Part shown: positions 25,885 through 34,900 of the stretch, in pieces
How the letters are laid out: the number at the start of each line of letters is the position of its first letter
Numbering within the stretch: the first letter of the stretch is position 1
From: Calothrix sp. NIES-4105
Lineage (GTDB): Bacteria; Cyanobacteriota; Cyanobacteriia; Cyanobacteriales; Nostocaceae
DNA length: 64,000 bases
Direction of reading: 5' to 3'
Assembly: GCF_002368415.1 (NCBI RefSeq)
Contig: NZ_AP018290.1
Coordinates: 1,801,470 to 1,865,469, forward strand
The notes under the pieces: generated by a model
The model's database searches: none
The model's input: the letters and a program-made list of their open reading frames with translations, nothing else
Told to the model about the DNA's origin: nothing
Made by a program: the position numbers and the translations under genes

Positions 25885-27111
25885 TTAAGGTTCAACCCAA
25901 CGTCCATCGGTCTTGATTAAATTAATCAATTCTTCAACACCTTTGTCTTCGGGGACTTTTTTAATTTCTTCGCGACCACGATATAGCGAAATGTAACCGG
26001 GTGTTTTGCCTACATATCCATAGTCAGCATCTGCCATTTCTCCAGGCCCGTTAACAATACAACCCATTACGGCAATATCTAACCCTGTTAGGTGTTTCGT
26101 TGCTTCCCTAACTTTGTGCAACACTTCCTCAAGGTTAAACAATGTGCGTCCACAAGAAGGACAGGCAACATATTCCACCATTGTTTTACGTAAACCTAAT
26201 GCTTGGAGGATGCTATAGCATACAGGTATTTCATTTTCCGGCGCCTCGGTCAAGCTAACACGAATAGTGTCACCAATACCGTCGGTAAGTAGTGCAGCAA
26301 TTCCCGCAGTTGATTTTATACGTCCATATTCTCCGTCTCCAGCTTCGGTGACACCCAAATGTAAAGGATAGTCCATCCCAAAATCATCCATACGCTTTGC
26401 CATGAGACGATATGCAGCAACCATCACAGGAACGCGCGAAGCTTTCATTGAGATAACAATATTACGAAAATCGAGCGATTCACAAATACGGATAAATTCC
26501 AACGCTGATTCTACCATTCCTTCGGGAGTGTCACCGTAAGTAAATAGCATTCTCTCAGCTAACGAACCGTGGTTAACACCAATACGCAGCGCTTTATTTT
26601 GGTCGCGAAGTGATATTACAAGTGGTTCGAGAGTTTCACGAATTTTATCGCCAATTTCTTCAAATTCTGCTTCTGTATACTCGGTACGATTTGCGTTGGG
26701 TTTCTCAAATACATACAAACCAGGATTAATTCGCACCTTCTCAATATGCTTGGCTACTTCCAAGGCAATCTTCATCCCGTTATGATGAACGTCAGCTACG
26801 AGAGGTACATCTTTATAGGTTTGTTTTAGCTTCTGCTTAATTTCTGCTAACGCTTTGGCATGTGCCATACTTGGCACCGTCGCACGTACAATTTCGCAAC
26901 CTACTTCATGTAGGCGCCGAATTGCCGCAACAGAACCCTCAATATCAAGGGTATCTTCATTAATCATCGACTGTACTACCACAGGGTACCCACCACCAAT
27001 AGTGATATCACCCACTTTCACAGGACGAGTTTTACGTCTTTTGATGGTGGTATCAAAAGTCGGTTGGGTTGATGCGTAGTTGTTTGTAGTTAGCGTAGGC
27101 AGTGTTTGCAT
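25885..27111 (-). CDS. ispG: 4-hydroxy-3-methylbut-2-enyl diphosphate synthase (IspG/GcpE)
   Basis: The 408-residue protein catalyses the penultimate step of the plastid/bacterial MEP isoprenoid pathway. Three Cys ligands of the [4Fe-4S] cluster are visible: CPSCGR (two Cys) and [10 protein letters not shown]. The TIM-barrel start is [20 protein letters not shown]. The length fits the short bacterial/cyanobacterial form. Supplies carotenoid, chlorophyll side-chain and quinone precursors. Monocistronic. Confidence 0.95.
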   Translation of the reverse strand: MQTLPTLTTNNYASTQPTFDTTIKRRKTRPVKVGDITIGGGYPVVVQSMINEDTLDIEGSVAAIRRLHEVGCEIVRATVPSMAHAKALAEIKQKLKQTYKDVPLVADVHHNGMKIALEVAKHIEKVRINPGLYVFEKPNANRTEYTEAEFEEIGDKIRETLEPLVISLRDQNKALRIGVNHGSLAERMLFTYGDTPEGMVESALEFIRICESLDFRNIVISMKASRVPVMVAAYRLMAKRMDDFGMDYPLHLGVTEAGDGEYGRIKSTAGIAALLTDGIGDTIRVSLTEAPENEIPVCYSILQALGLRKTMVEYVACPSCGRTLFNLEEVLHKVREATKHLTGLDIAVMGCIVNGPGEMADADYGYVGKTPGYISLYRGREEIKKVPEDKGVEELINLIKTDGRWVEP

Positions 27112-27654
27112 AACATGAATCAGTAAATATCTGTAGCGAAAATATCAGATTTTTAAACGTTCTGCTTCTCAGATTGCCACAGATGAGTCATTTTTGGTTG
27201 ATGATTTTTCAAAAAAATAGCCAAAAACCTAAAAAACTATAATATTCCCCACCAAATCAATAAATCAAGCTTTTACAATCATCCCTTAGACTGACGTTCA
27301 ATTGCTTTTATATGTTTCATCAACGTTCATCAATTAATATTTTCAATGATTTACATTTACCTTCTACCGTTTATATGAAGAATAATTTATGATTTATATA
27401 CCAGTAAAATATACAGTTATTTCAAACTCTAGGCACCTTAACTTGGTTAGTACCTAAGTATTAAAAGATCAAAGATAGCTACACACGACTATCACGAGCA
27501 ATTTATGACTACTAATAAAAAATCAAGATAAAATAATTACATCGGACAAATTTTATTGAGTAGACATGAATTAAAAATAATTTATGGTTAAGTTAAGCAA
27601 ATTGTGAAGTTAATTTAAGTTTATGATTATTAATTACTACTACCAAAACAAGTT
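27112..27654. other. Spacer between divergent genes, no gene seen
   Basis: About 540 bp, strongly AT-rich, upstream of both ispG (minus) and the lipid kinase (plus). It contains no GGCGCC site and no repeat of the families listed here. Promoters for both genes must lie within it. No RNA gene was recognised. Confidence 0.5.
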
Positions 27655-28527
27655 ATGAATCAGCGCGCGCTGCTGTTAGTAAATCATCACTCACGGCAAG
27701 GAAGCAAGAGTCTACCAGAAGCCATAGGCTACCTTCAAAAATTAGGCTTTGACTTAATTGAAGAGTCATGCGAACAACCACACCACATGCTAGATATAAT
27801 TCACCAGTATAAACATAAAGTTGATTTAGTAATAGTAGGTGGAGGAGATGGGACCCTTAATGCTGCTGTAGATGGGTTAGTAGAAACGCAGTTACGCCTA
27901 GGTATTCTACCACTAGGAACAGCAAACGATTTAGCTAGAACTTTAAATATTCCGACCTCGCTCTCCGAAGCATGTAAAGTGATAGCAGCAGGTAACACTC
28001 GTCGAATTGATTTAGGATGGGTTAATGGTAAACACTTTTTCAACGTGGCAAGTTTAGGGTTAAGCGTCAAAATCACCCAAAATCTTACAAAGCAAGCAAA
28101 GCGTCGTTGGGGAGTATTTGCTTATGCTGTTGCAGCACTAAAAGTAATTTTCAAATCTCGACCGTTTACTGCCGAAATTCGTGTTAATAACCAGCTATAC
28201 AAAGGTAAAACAGTTCAAATAGCAGTTGGTAACGGTCGTTATTATGGAGGTGGAATGACTGTAGCTCATGACGCAACAATCGACGACCAAAGACTAGATG
28301 TGTACAGTTTAGAAGTTAAGCACTGGTGGGAAATTATCTTAATATTACCCGCAATGCGTAGCGGATACCACGTCAACTGGCGCCAAGTTCGGGCAATTTC
28401 AGGGCAAGAAATAGAAATTATAACTCGTAAACCACGCCCAATAAACACAGACGGTGAAATTACCACTTACACACCTGCACACTTTCGAGTTATTCCCAAA
28501 GCGCTTGAAGTATTAGTACCTAGATAA
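27655..28527 (+). CDS. Diacylglycerol kinase-like lipid kinase (YegS/BmrU family)
   Basis: The 290-residue protein has the nucleotide-binding motif GGGDGTLNAAVDG at about 62-74 and a second block LGTANDLARTL. A C-terminal beta domain (RRIDLGWVNGKHFFNVASLG, then GKTVQIAVGNGRYYGGGM) follows. Members phosphorylate a lipid or sphingoid base; the real substrate is unknown here. The gene stands alone and is followed by a perfect palindrome. Confidence 0.88.
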   Translation: MNQRALLLVNHHSRQGSKSLPEAIGYLQKLGFDLIEESCEQPHHMLDIIHQYKHKVDLVIVGGGDGTLNAAVDGLVETQLRLGILPLGTANDLARTLNIPTSLSEACKVIAAGNTRRIDLGWVNGKHFFNVASLGLSVKITQNLTKQAKRRWGVFAYAVAALKVIFKSRPFTAEIRVNNQLYKGKTVQIAVGNGRYYGGGMTVAHDATIDDQRLDVYSLEVKHWWEIILILPAMRSGYHVNWRQVRAISGQEIEIITRKPRPINTDGEITTYTPAHFRVIPKALEVLVPR

Positions 28528-28534
28528 TTCTTAA

Positions 28535-28562
28535 GATTCCCGACTTCTTGAAGTCGGGAATC
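28535..28562 (+). terminator. Palindrome downstream of the lipid kinase
   Basis: GATTCCCGACTTC and GAAGTCGGGAATC are perfect 13-bp arms separated by TT. The hairpin is very stable, but no T-run follows. It may act as a 3' stabiliser or as a dispersed palindrome rather than a true Rho-independent terminator. Confidence 0.55.
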
Positions 28563-28753
28563 TAATCACCTGCGACCAAAAAAATACTCCTTTTGGCAGT
28601 TGCCAAAACTTGACAAAATCTTTTATCTTGAAATTCAGGGCTAAATCGAGTTTCATGCGAATAACGCGATTCACAATACAGGCACTTCTACTATTCGATT
28701 AACATCTGCCAAAAATTTTATTAACCCAAGCTTTTCTACAACAACATTTTCAG

Positions 28754-28804
28754 AAAAAACCCTCAGCCTTGAAGACTGAGAGTTAGATGAATTAGGGTGC
28801 ATCT
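28754..28804 (-). ncRNA. NsiR1-like small RNA unit, copy 1
   Basis: On the minus strand the unit begins AGATGCACCCTAATT and ends in a hairpin (CTCAG-YCTT against AAG-CTGAG) followed by TTTTTT. The predicted RNA is about 51 nt. A TCCGGA box lies 37 nt before the proposed 5' end. Copies 2 and 3 have the same layout with different stem sequences. Resemblance to NsiR1 rests on architecture, not on a sequence match I could make. Confidence 0.65.
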
Positions 28805-28841
28805 ATTTTATTGTTCCATTCTAACCATTAGTGCATCCGGA
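28805..28841 (-). promoter_or_regulatory. DIF-type promoter of small RNA copy 1
   Basis: TCCGGA at 28836-28841 sits at about -37 to -32 and AATAAAAT at 28805-28812 covers the -10 region on the minus strand. TCCGGA near -35 is the DIF motif associated with heterocyst-specific expression in Nostoc. Confidence 0.55.
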
Positions 28842-28959
28842 AAGTTTTACGAATTATTGAAGTCTTATAGCTGCATTATATACACGTGTAAATACAGCGT
28901 TGTATTCCAAAGCTAACGCCAGAAAACAAAATTGCTTAAGTAGTAATAATTAAAACGTA

Positions 28960-29048
28960 TAATATACAACTTACTATTTTTGCTAACTGGTAATTAGGGT
29001 GCAAAATATCAAAAAATGCAGCTATAAGAAGCTCCATGTGCATCGAAA
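28960..29048 (-). ncRNA. Degenerate small RNA unit in the array
   Basis: On the minus strand GCACCCTAATTACCAG (5' end near 29004) matches the conserved start of the other units. The box before it has decayed to TTTCGA (29043-29048) and spacing has grown to about 44 nt. No strong terminator follows. Likely a dying copy. Confidence 0.4.
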
Positions 29049-29058
29049 CCCTTAACAC

Positions 29059-29114
29059 AAAAAAAACCCCAAACACTTATTGTTTGGGGTGGATGGTTTA
29101 ATCAGGGTGCATCT
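29059..29114 (-). ncRNA. NsiR1-like small RNA unit, copy 2
   Basis: On the minus strand the unit begins AGATGCACCCTGATTAAACC and ends in a strong terminator: ACCCCAAACA paired with TGTTTGGGGT, then eight T. The predicted RNA is about 56 nt. The stem has no sequence similarity to those of copies 1 and 3, while the 5' end is nearly identical. Confidence 0.68.
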
Positions 29115-29152
29115 AATATCCTTTATCCAGCTATCATTAGGGTGTGTCAGGA
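29115..29152 (-). promoter_or_regulatory. Promoter of small RNA copy 2
   Basis: TCCTGA (minus strand, 29147-29152) is at about -38, and GGATAAAGGATAT covers the -10 region directly before AGATGC. The box differs from the DIF consensus TCCGGA at one position. Confidence 0.5.
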
Positions 29153-29154
29153 CA

Positions 29155-29214
29155 AATAAAAACCTCAACCAAAAATATTGGTTGAGGTTATGGAAGCTTA
29201 ATTAGGGTGCATCT
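29155..29214 (-). ncRNA. NsiR1-like small RNA unit, copy 3
   Basis: On the minus strand the unit begins AGATGCACCCTAATTAAGC and ends in AACCTCAACCAA paired with TTGGTTGAGGTT, then TTTATTT. The predicted RNA is about 60 nt. It is the first unit of the array in the direction of transcription, directly downstream of the 29394 gene on the same strand. Confidence 0.68.
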
Positions 29215-29252
29215 ACCATTCCTTATCCAGGCAAATTTCAGATGCATCAGGA
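29215..29252 (-). promoter_or_regulatory. Promoter of small RNA copy 3
   Basis: TCCTGATGCATC (box at 29247-29252) is at about -38, and GGATAAGGAAT covers the -10 region. Spacing equals that of copy 2. Confidence 0.5.
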
Positions 29253-29393
29253 TAAATCAATAATTAAACGCTTTTTAAAATTTTGTCGCGTCATTGTGAC
29301 ATGTAACATTTATACATGACTAATATCTGCGTTTAAGAAAACCTTTCTATTATTTCTTTGTTTAGCGGCGCCGAAACAAATCAGATAAGACTA

Positions 29394-30128
29394 TTACATA
29401 CCCGATTTGATACGGTAATGTAAAAATACTTCATGTTCAATTGTTCGTACTTCTAGTAATTCCAAGCGCGGCGCCAACTTTTCTGTAAATCCGATGCCAG
29501 CTACAGGTGTTGGTGCTTTTGTACTGCCAAGAATAAGCGGGCAAACGGTTAACCAAAGTTCATCGATTAAATTTAGTTCTATCATAGAAGCAACAAGTTC
29601 GCCGCCACCTAAAACTGCGAGTTTTTCGATACCGACGGTTGCCAAATGCTGAAGCGCAGCAGCAAGATTAATTTTCTCCTGGGGATAGTTTAAATTATCT
29701 TTAAAAACTAAAATTTGTTCAAATTCCGGACGATTGCTCCAAAAGCTTGCTCCAGAGCCAGTTGTCAGTAACCAGCGACGAACTGGCTGTTTAAAAAAAC
29801 GAATGTCCGGATTTATATTTGCCGTTTGTGTAATAACTATATGAAGCGGCTGTAAATCTTTACCCAAATTTTCTCTATGTTGGAGTAAATCGGGATGTGA
29901 TACAGTCAGTGTTGTGCCATACGCGCGTAAAGTACCAGCACCAAACAACACAGCATCTGTAGTAGCAATTTGTTCTTCCAAGTGTGTTTTGTCAGTTTCT
30001 GAACCAAACCTAGCAGGTGAGTGTTGGAAATCTGCAATTTTGCCATCAGCACTCATCGCAAGAATTACTGTAATATAAGGACGGTGTTTAAGCATTTTTT
30101 CAAACTTTGAAGCATTTACTTGTTGCAA
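29394..30128 (-). CDS. RibD C-terminal (reductase) domain protein
   Basis: The 244-residue protein has the DHFR-like fold of RibD-C reductases: start RPYITVILAMSADGKIAD, substrate loop FGAGTLRAYG, and NADPH-binding GGGELVASMIELNLIDELW. Members reduce the riboflavin precursor 5-amino-6-ribosylaminouracil phosphate or related pterins. The N-terminal deaminase domain of full RibD is absent, so it is either a separate reductase or a related enzyme. It is the last gene upstream of the small RNA array. Confidence 0.82.
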   Translation of the reverse strand: MQQVNASKFEKMLKHRPYITVILAMSADGKIADFQHSPARFGSETDKTHLEEQIATTDAVLFGAGTLRAYGTTLTVSHPDLLQHRENLGKDLQPLHIVITQTANINPDIRFFKQPVRRWLLTTGSGASFWSNRPEFEQILVFKDNLNYPQEKINLAAALQHLATVGIEKLAVLGGGELVASMIELNLIDELWLTVCPLILGSTKAPTPVAGIGFTEKLAPRLELLEVRTIEHEVFLHYRIKSGM

Positions 30129-30328
30129 TATACGGGAAAAACGTGTATTTACTATAGATGCTACATAAAAACAAAATTTTAGTCAGGGTCGTAGCAACAT
30201 ATACTTTGCTGTTCATTTTGTCAACAATAATAGATTTTTGCCTATTTACAATCATTCTTTAATAGCTTTTTTTATGAAGGTAAGATATCGTAGCTGTTGT
30301 GGTTTGCATATGCTAAGTGAGATTGCCA

Positions 30329-32374
30329 ATGCCTAAACCGCGTCCTTTATCGTTTCGTCGCTTATTATTCTCTAGGATTCTGCTGCTGTCAATTCCAGTA
30401 TTGTTGACCGGAGAACTCATCGTCTTTAGAAAAGCACGTCAAACTCAGCTTGAAATTGCACAGCAGAATTTGACGGAAAGTGCTACTCTCAAAGGCGGAA
30501 AAATGGCTGATACTATTACGAGTCTAAAAAGCAATTTGCTTACAGCGACTCAAGTAAACATTGTTCGTTCTGGTGATAGCGCAGCTGTACAGCAATTTAT
30601 TAATGAATTTGAAGAAAGATTATCTAATCAAGTTGAATGTGTTCAGTTTAGCGATATAGAAAATAACAAAGTCCTCGCTAGCACTTGCGGTGACGAGCCA
30701 TTGGCTGATATTAAAGCAGCGGATAAGAGTGATATCAAAGCCAAAATTGTAATTCCGCCCAAAGTTTACGTTAAATCTATCAAAAATTATGAGCGCGGAA
30801 CTCAGAATAAATTACAGCTCGTCTTATCGGCACCTGTACCAGACGACGCGGGTACAATACGATATACACTGACAATTCAATCGGAGTTACAGCAAAAAGT
30901 TAGAAATAAACCGGGACTACTAACAGGTTCAACCGTCGTTATCTCAGAAGATGGGACAATTTTAGCACATCCAATTGAGGAACGTGTAGGTACGAACATT
31001 GCCCAACACCCTGATGCAACACGATTAAAACAGATTGTTCAAAACGCTTTGTCAGGTAAAGAAAATCGCTTACAGTTTTTCAAAGAAAAACAAGGTGAAG
31101 AATTATTAGCAGGTTACATTGCAATCAACAGTCCAATTTCGACTCAAAATCAAAAATGGGTGATTTTAGACGTTACCACTCTAGATAATGCTTTATATGG
31201 CTTAACAGAAATTAAATTTATTTTAATTATCTTAACAATGGGGTTAGTTGGCGCCTGTTTGATTGCGTCATTATATTTAGCTCGCTATTTAGCACGTCCA
31301 GTAGAGAAACTTTGCGACTATGCGCTCAATATAAATTCGAGTTCGCATTTTTCGCGCGTTCCTCGTTTTCAAATTCGCGAGTTTAACCAACTATCACAAG
31401 CAATTGACCAAATGGTTGAGCGACTAAAAAGTTGGGGAGAAGAGCTTGAAATTGCTTGGAAAGACTCAAAAACAGCCAACCAAGTTAAAAGTCAGTTTTT
31501 AGCCACTACTTCCCACGAACTAAGAAATCCTCTTAATATCATTATTAATTGCATTCGAGTGGTGCGCGAGGATTTGTGCGATAGTAGAGAAGAAGAACTA
31601 GAATTTCTCAAACGCGCGGACGATACAGCCATACATCTACTAGAAATAATCAACGATTTACTCGACATATCTAAAATAGAAGCAGGCAAACTATCCGTAT
31701 CATTAGAAAAAATCGATCTACGCGACATCTTAAAAGAAGTGATTAACTTACAATCACTTAACATACAGCAGAAAGGATTGCAATTAAATATTCCAGAGTT
31801 AGAAAATTCTATACCAGTAAATGCAGACCCAATCAAATTAAAACAGGTACTAATGAATATAATTAGCAATGCAACAAAATTTACAGAAGAAGGCAGCATT
31901 ACAATTCTCGTTGAAAATATAGCCAAAGATGAATTGACAAATACTAAATTACATGTGTCCATCAGCATTAGAGATACAGGTATTGGTATAGAACTAGAGC
32001 AACAGCATAAATTATTCCGTCCCTTCGTAATGGTCGAAGGCACCAATAATCGAAAATTTGGTGGTACAGGGTTAGGACTAGCAATTTCTCGCAACCTAAT
32101 CGAAATGATGGGAGGTACAATTTCTTTAGAAAGTGCAGGTATTAATAAAGGTACCACCATCAAAATAACCTTGCCTTTAATCGAAGAAACCGATACCGAA
32201 TTAGAAAATATAACATCAACAGCACTATCCGAGGTTCCAACCCTTAAACGCTTAGTATCTCAATCTTCACTAAGCGAAGAAATTAATGCAATTCAGCCAA
32301 TCGAAAAATCAAGCTTTAAAATACTAAACCGAAAATTAAAAACCAATCATAACCAAAAAACAAAAAGCAAATAG
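30329..32374 (+). CDS. Sensor histidine kinase
   Basis: The protein has 681 residues from ATG (GTG 12 nt upstream is an alternative). It has a first TM near 12-32 (FSRILLLSIPVLLTGELIVF), an extracytoplasmic sensor of about 260 residues in the Cache style, a second TM near 296-318, a HAMP linker, and a HisKA domain with His396 in TSHELRNP. The HATPase domain has an N box (NIISNATKF), G1 (RDTGIGI) and G2 (FGGTGLGLAIS). No response regulator is adjacent, so the partner is unknown. The C-terminal 60 residues are unstructured. Confidence 0.9.
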   Translation: MPKPRPLSFRRLLFSRILLLSIPVLLTGELIVFRKARQTQLEIAQQNLTESATLKGGKMADTITSLKSNLLTATQVNIVRSGDSAAVQQFINEFEERLSNQVECVQFSDIENNKVLASTCGDEPLADIKAADKSDIKAKIVIPPKVYVKSIKNYERGTQNKLQLVLSAPVPDDAGTIRYTLTIQSELQQKVRNKPGLLTGSTVVISEDGTILAHPIEERVGTNIAQHPDATRLKQIVQNALSGKENRLQFFKEKQGEELLAGYIAINSPISTQNQKWVILDVTTLDNALYGLTEIKFILIILTMGLVGACLIASLYLARYLARPVEKLCDYALNINSSSHFSRVPRFQIREFNQLSQAIDQMVERLKSWGEELEIAWKDSKTANQVKSQFLATTSHELRNPLNIIINCIRVVREDLCDSREEELEFLKRADDTAIHLLEIINDLLDISKIEAGKLSVSLEKIDLRDILKEVINLQSLNIQQKGLQLNIPELENSIPVNADPIKLKQVLMNIISNATKFTEEGSITILVENIAKDELTNTKLHVSISIRDTGIGIELEQQHKLFRPFVMVEGTNNRKFGGTGLGLAISRNLIEMMGGTISLESAGINKGTTIKITLPLIEETDTELENITSTALSEVPTLKRLVSQSSLSEEINAIQPIEKSSFKILNRKLKTNHNQKTKSK

Positions 32375-32477
32375 GCAAAAATAGTTTGGATGAACTAAGA
32401 TAATTTATAAAAAGAAATGCTGAAAACCGTGTATGACGCAAGGGACTTGCGTTCCACAAGAATATTTTAAATGTAAC

Positions 32478-33494
32478 TTAATAAGCTAAATTAACTGGCA
32501 CTCCAGAGGAATGGAGTGATTTTGTGAGGGCAGTTAGAATTAGTACTAATTTGGCGCCCATCTTTGCATCAGAGATAGTAGGGGAGGTATTGGTCTGCAC
32601 GCATTGCAGGAAATGATTACAAACTTTTTTTAATGGTTCCGATGAGTCTAGTTCTAATACCTGTTGACTTTGATTAACTGGAATATATAAATTCCCCTGT
32701 ACTTCAAATTCTCCATTGATCAAAGTTAACGGTGCCTGTGACATTTCATCAAAAATCAAACTGCCTTTACTGCCGACAACACCAAGGCGCCTTTGTTTAT
32801 CATTATTTAACCAACATAAATGAATATAAGCGACAAAACCACTTGGATAAGTTAATGTTACCCATACCAAATCAGCCAAACTAGACTTTTCTTGTAGCCA
32901 AACTGTACCCGTGGCCTGTACTGTAACGGGAACCTCTCCCAACCAAGTATTAAAAATAGCAATATCATGAATAGCTAAATCCCAAAGAGCATCAACATCT
33001 TGGCGCACTGGTCCTAAGTGAGTACGAGTCGCATAACCGTAACGTAAATCACCAACACTACCCGACTTAATTACATCTTTACCACGTTCAACAGCGGGAT
33101 GAAATAAGTAAGTATGGTCAACCATCAACACTCGCTGTTGTTTTTCTGCTAGCTCGCACAGTATGCGACATTCACCTGGGTCGAGAGTTAATGGTTTCTC
33201 AGCTAGTACATGTAGGCGCCATTTTAAAGCATCCGAAATTAACGAATAATGAGTTACCGCAGGAGTTGCCACTACCACCGCTTCCAACTCATCAACATGT
33301 TGCAAAGCGCGCGCATCAGTAGTTAATACAACATCTTCACTCAAATTATACTGCCGCTTAATTGCTTCCAACCGTTCAGGATTTGGCTCCACAACCGCCC
33401 TTAACCTAGCTTGCGGATGCTCTAACAAAATCCTTAACCAGTGAACCCCCCAACGCCCAACCCCTATTACCGCAGTATTAATTTTATCCGTCAT
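32478..33494 (-). CDS. Gfo/Idh/MocA family oxidoreductase
   Basis: The 338-residue protein has a Rossmann turn VIGVGRWGVHWLR, AEKPLTLDP as the family EKP motif, and DLAIHDIAIFNTWLG with the catalytic His region. DHTYLFHPAVE is typical of sugar dehydrogenases of this family. The substrate is not identifiable. Low similarity to the member at 11856 shows separate origins. Monocistronic. Confidence 0.88.
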   Translation of the reverse strand: MTDKINTAVIGVGRWGVHWLRILLEHPQARLRAVVEPNPERLEAIKRQYNLSEDVVLTTDARALQHVDELEAVVVATPAVTHYSLISDALKWRLHVLAEKPLTLDPGECRILCELAEKQQRVLMVDHTYLFHPAVERGKDVIKSGSVGDLRYGYATRTHLGPVRQDVDALWDLAIHDIAIFNTWLGEVPVTVQATGTVWLQEKSSLADLVWVTLTYPSGFVAYIHLCWLNNDKQRRLGVVGSKGSLIFDEMSQAPLTLINGEFEVQGNLYIPVNQSQQVLELDSSEPLKKVCNHFLQCVQTNTSPTISDAKMGAKLVLILTALTKSLHSSGVPVNLAY

Positions 33495-33521
33495 AAGTTA
33501 ACATTTCATATTTCATCAGTT

Positions 33522-33577
33522 GTAGCATAGGCTTATAAGCTGTACAGTATACATTTGTATGGTGGGCAATGCCCACC
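33522..33577. repeat. ATAGGCTTATA element and GGTGGGC hairpin
   Basis: GTAGCATAGGCTTATAAGC (33522-33541) belongs to the family at 10276, 42020 and 58178. GGTGGGC-AAT-GCCCACC (33561-33577) recurs exactly at 51788. Both lie between two genes on the minus strand and may end transcription from rnc. Confidence 0.6.
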
Positions 33578-33628
33578 TTACTATATAGAATGCAGGCGCA
33601 TGTAGGATGTAGGATACAGGCGCCAATT

Positions 33629-34348
33629 TTAAGAATTTTGCTGAGAATCCAAAGCAAAGAAAGCAACTTTAGCAGCAGCTTGTTCAGCAGCTTTAATTGA
33701 GCGTCCTTTACCTTGACCAAGCTTTTGGTCATGTAACCAGACTTCCGCACTAAAACGGTCTTCGTTATGCTGCGCTCCCTCAATTTCTATAACTCGATAC
33801 TCAGGCAAAACTTTAAATTGTGCTTGCGTCCATTCCTGAAGCGCAGCTTTGTAATTAAGACGAGCAGGGTCACGACGAATATGAGCAGTAAGCTCTTTAA
33901 AATGCGAGTCAAGCCAAGGTCGAATTAAATCAAGATTATTTGTACTTAAATATAAGGCGCCAAGAACAGCTTCAAACGAATCAGCTAAACGCGACTCTTG
34001 CCCAATCATATCGGTTGTAGCGCTGCCAGCAACAAGTAAATATAACTCTAAACCATAAGAACGCGCGAGTTGAGCGAGAATACGGTCGCTAACTAATACC
34101 GAACGAATTGCAGCAAAATCACCAACGCGGCATTCAGGATAATTTTCCCATAGCACCACTGCCGCTGCCAAACGCACCACCGCATCACCGACAAATTCTA
34201 ATTGCTCGTAATTTGCTGACTCTGAAGCAGTTGGATGAGTCAATGCCATATCAAGCAAATTCCATTTTATAGGTGCATCTACCGATAGACCTAATTTTTT
34301 AACTAAGTTTTCGAGTTGTCGTTGACGGCGTGGGTAAGCTAGAGACAT
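33629..34348 (-). CDS. rnc: Ribonuclease III
   Basis: The 239-residue protein has an endonuclease domain with the signature NYEQLEFVGDAVV (46-58, catalytic Glu51 and Asp55), a second acidic site (DSFEAVLGALYL) and a C-terminal double-stranded RNA-binding domain (DPARLNYKAALQEWTQ through KAAEQAAAKVAF). It processes rRNA precursors and structured RNAs. I start it at the ATG at 34348 because AAAGGA precedes it by 6 nt; a longer frame adds nine unlikely residues. It lies just downstream of rnpB on the same strand. Confidence 0.92.
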   Translation of the reverse strand: MSLAYPRRQRQLENLVKKLGLSVDAPIKWNLLDMALTHPTASESANYEQLEFVGDAVVRLAAAVVLWENYPECRVGDFAAIRSVLVSDRILAQLARSYGLELYLLVAGSATTDMIGQESRLADSFEAVLGALYLSTNNLDLIRPWLDSHFKELTAHIRRDPARLNYKAALQEWTQAQFKVLPEYRVIEIEGAQHNEDRFSAEVWLHDQKLGQGKGRSIKAAEQAAAKVAFFALDSQQNS

Positions 34349-34393
34349 CCAAAATCCTTTAGCGAAGCGGCACAAAGTGCTATTTAAAATTTT

Positions 34394-34851
34394 GAGAGAG
34401 AGCAGGACATAAGCCGGGTTCTGTTATCCTCCATAGAAACACTACGAATAGCATTTCTACCTTAGACGGCAGTTATCTATCTGGGACATTTGTTACCAAA
34501 TGCCTCAAGCGGCTCAATTTGCGGAACTGGTAAAAGACCAACCGTAGTTCCATTACCTTGCTTCCAACCGGGGTTTACCGAGCCAGCACCTCTCGATGCT
34601 GCTGGTGCGCTCTTACCGCACCTTTGCACCCTTACCAAATCAGTGGAAAGTTCGCTCGTGCTAAGTTCTGAGTATTTTCACTCAGCACGAGCGCACTTTC
34701 TACTCAGCACTTCTTTGGCGGTATCTTTCTGTGGCACTATCCTCACGCTCGCGCGCACTGGGAGTTATCCAGCAAGTCTGGTCTTTCGGAAGCCCGGACT
34801 TTCCTCAGACTCTCAATAAAAAGAATCTGCAACCGCCTCGCCTACTCTCTC
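34394..34851 (-). ncRNA. rnpB: RNase P RNA
   Basis: On the minus strand the RNA starts GAGAGAGTAGGCGAGGCGGT, continues with the universal GAGGAAAGTCCGGGC region, and ends with AGAACCCGGCTTATG followed by CCTGCTCTCTC, which pairs with the 5' end (P1). It is the catalytic RNA that matures tRNA 5' ends. Within it, around 34655-34715, STRR heptamer sequence forms an extended stem (TGCTGAGTAGAAAGTGCGCT facing its complement), as known for rnpB of heterocystous cyanobacteria. No protein gene is encoded within it. Confidence 0.95.
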
Positions 34852-34900
34852 AATATTTAGTGTAGTCTTGTTTTCTGTATTTACCACCAAAGCGCTCGTT

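Noticed and set aside
28754-29214. Reading the three hairpins only as stacked terminators of the upstream gene
   Set aside because: Each is preceded by the same box and spacing and the same 5' sequence, which stacked terminators would not need.
34490-34819. A 109-codon open frame on the plus strand
   Set aside because: It lies inside rnpB on the opposite strand and has no independent support.
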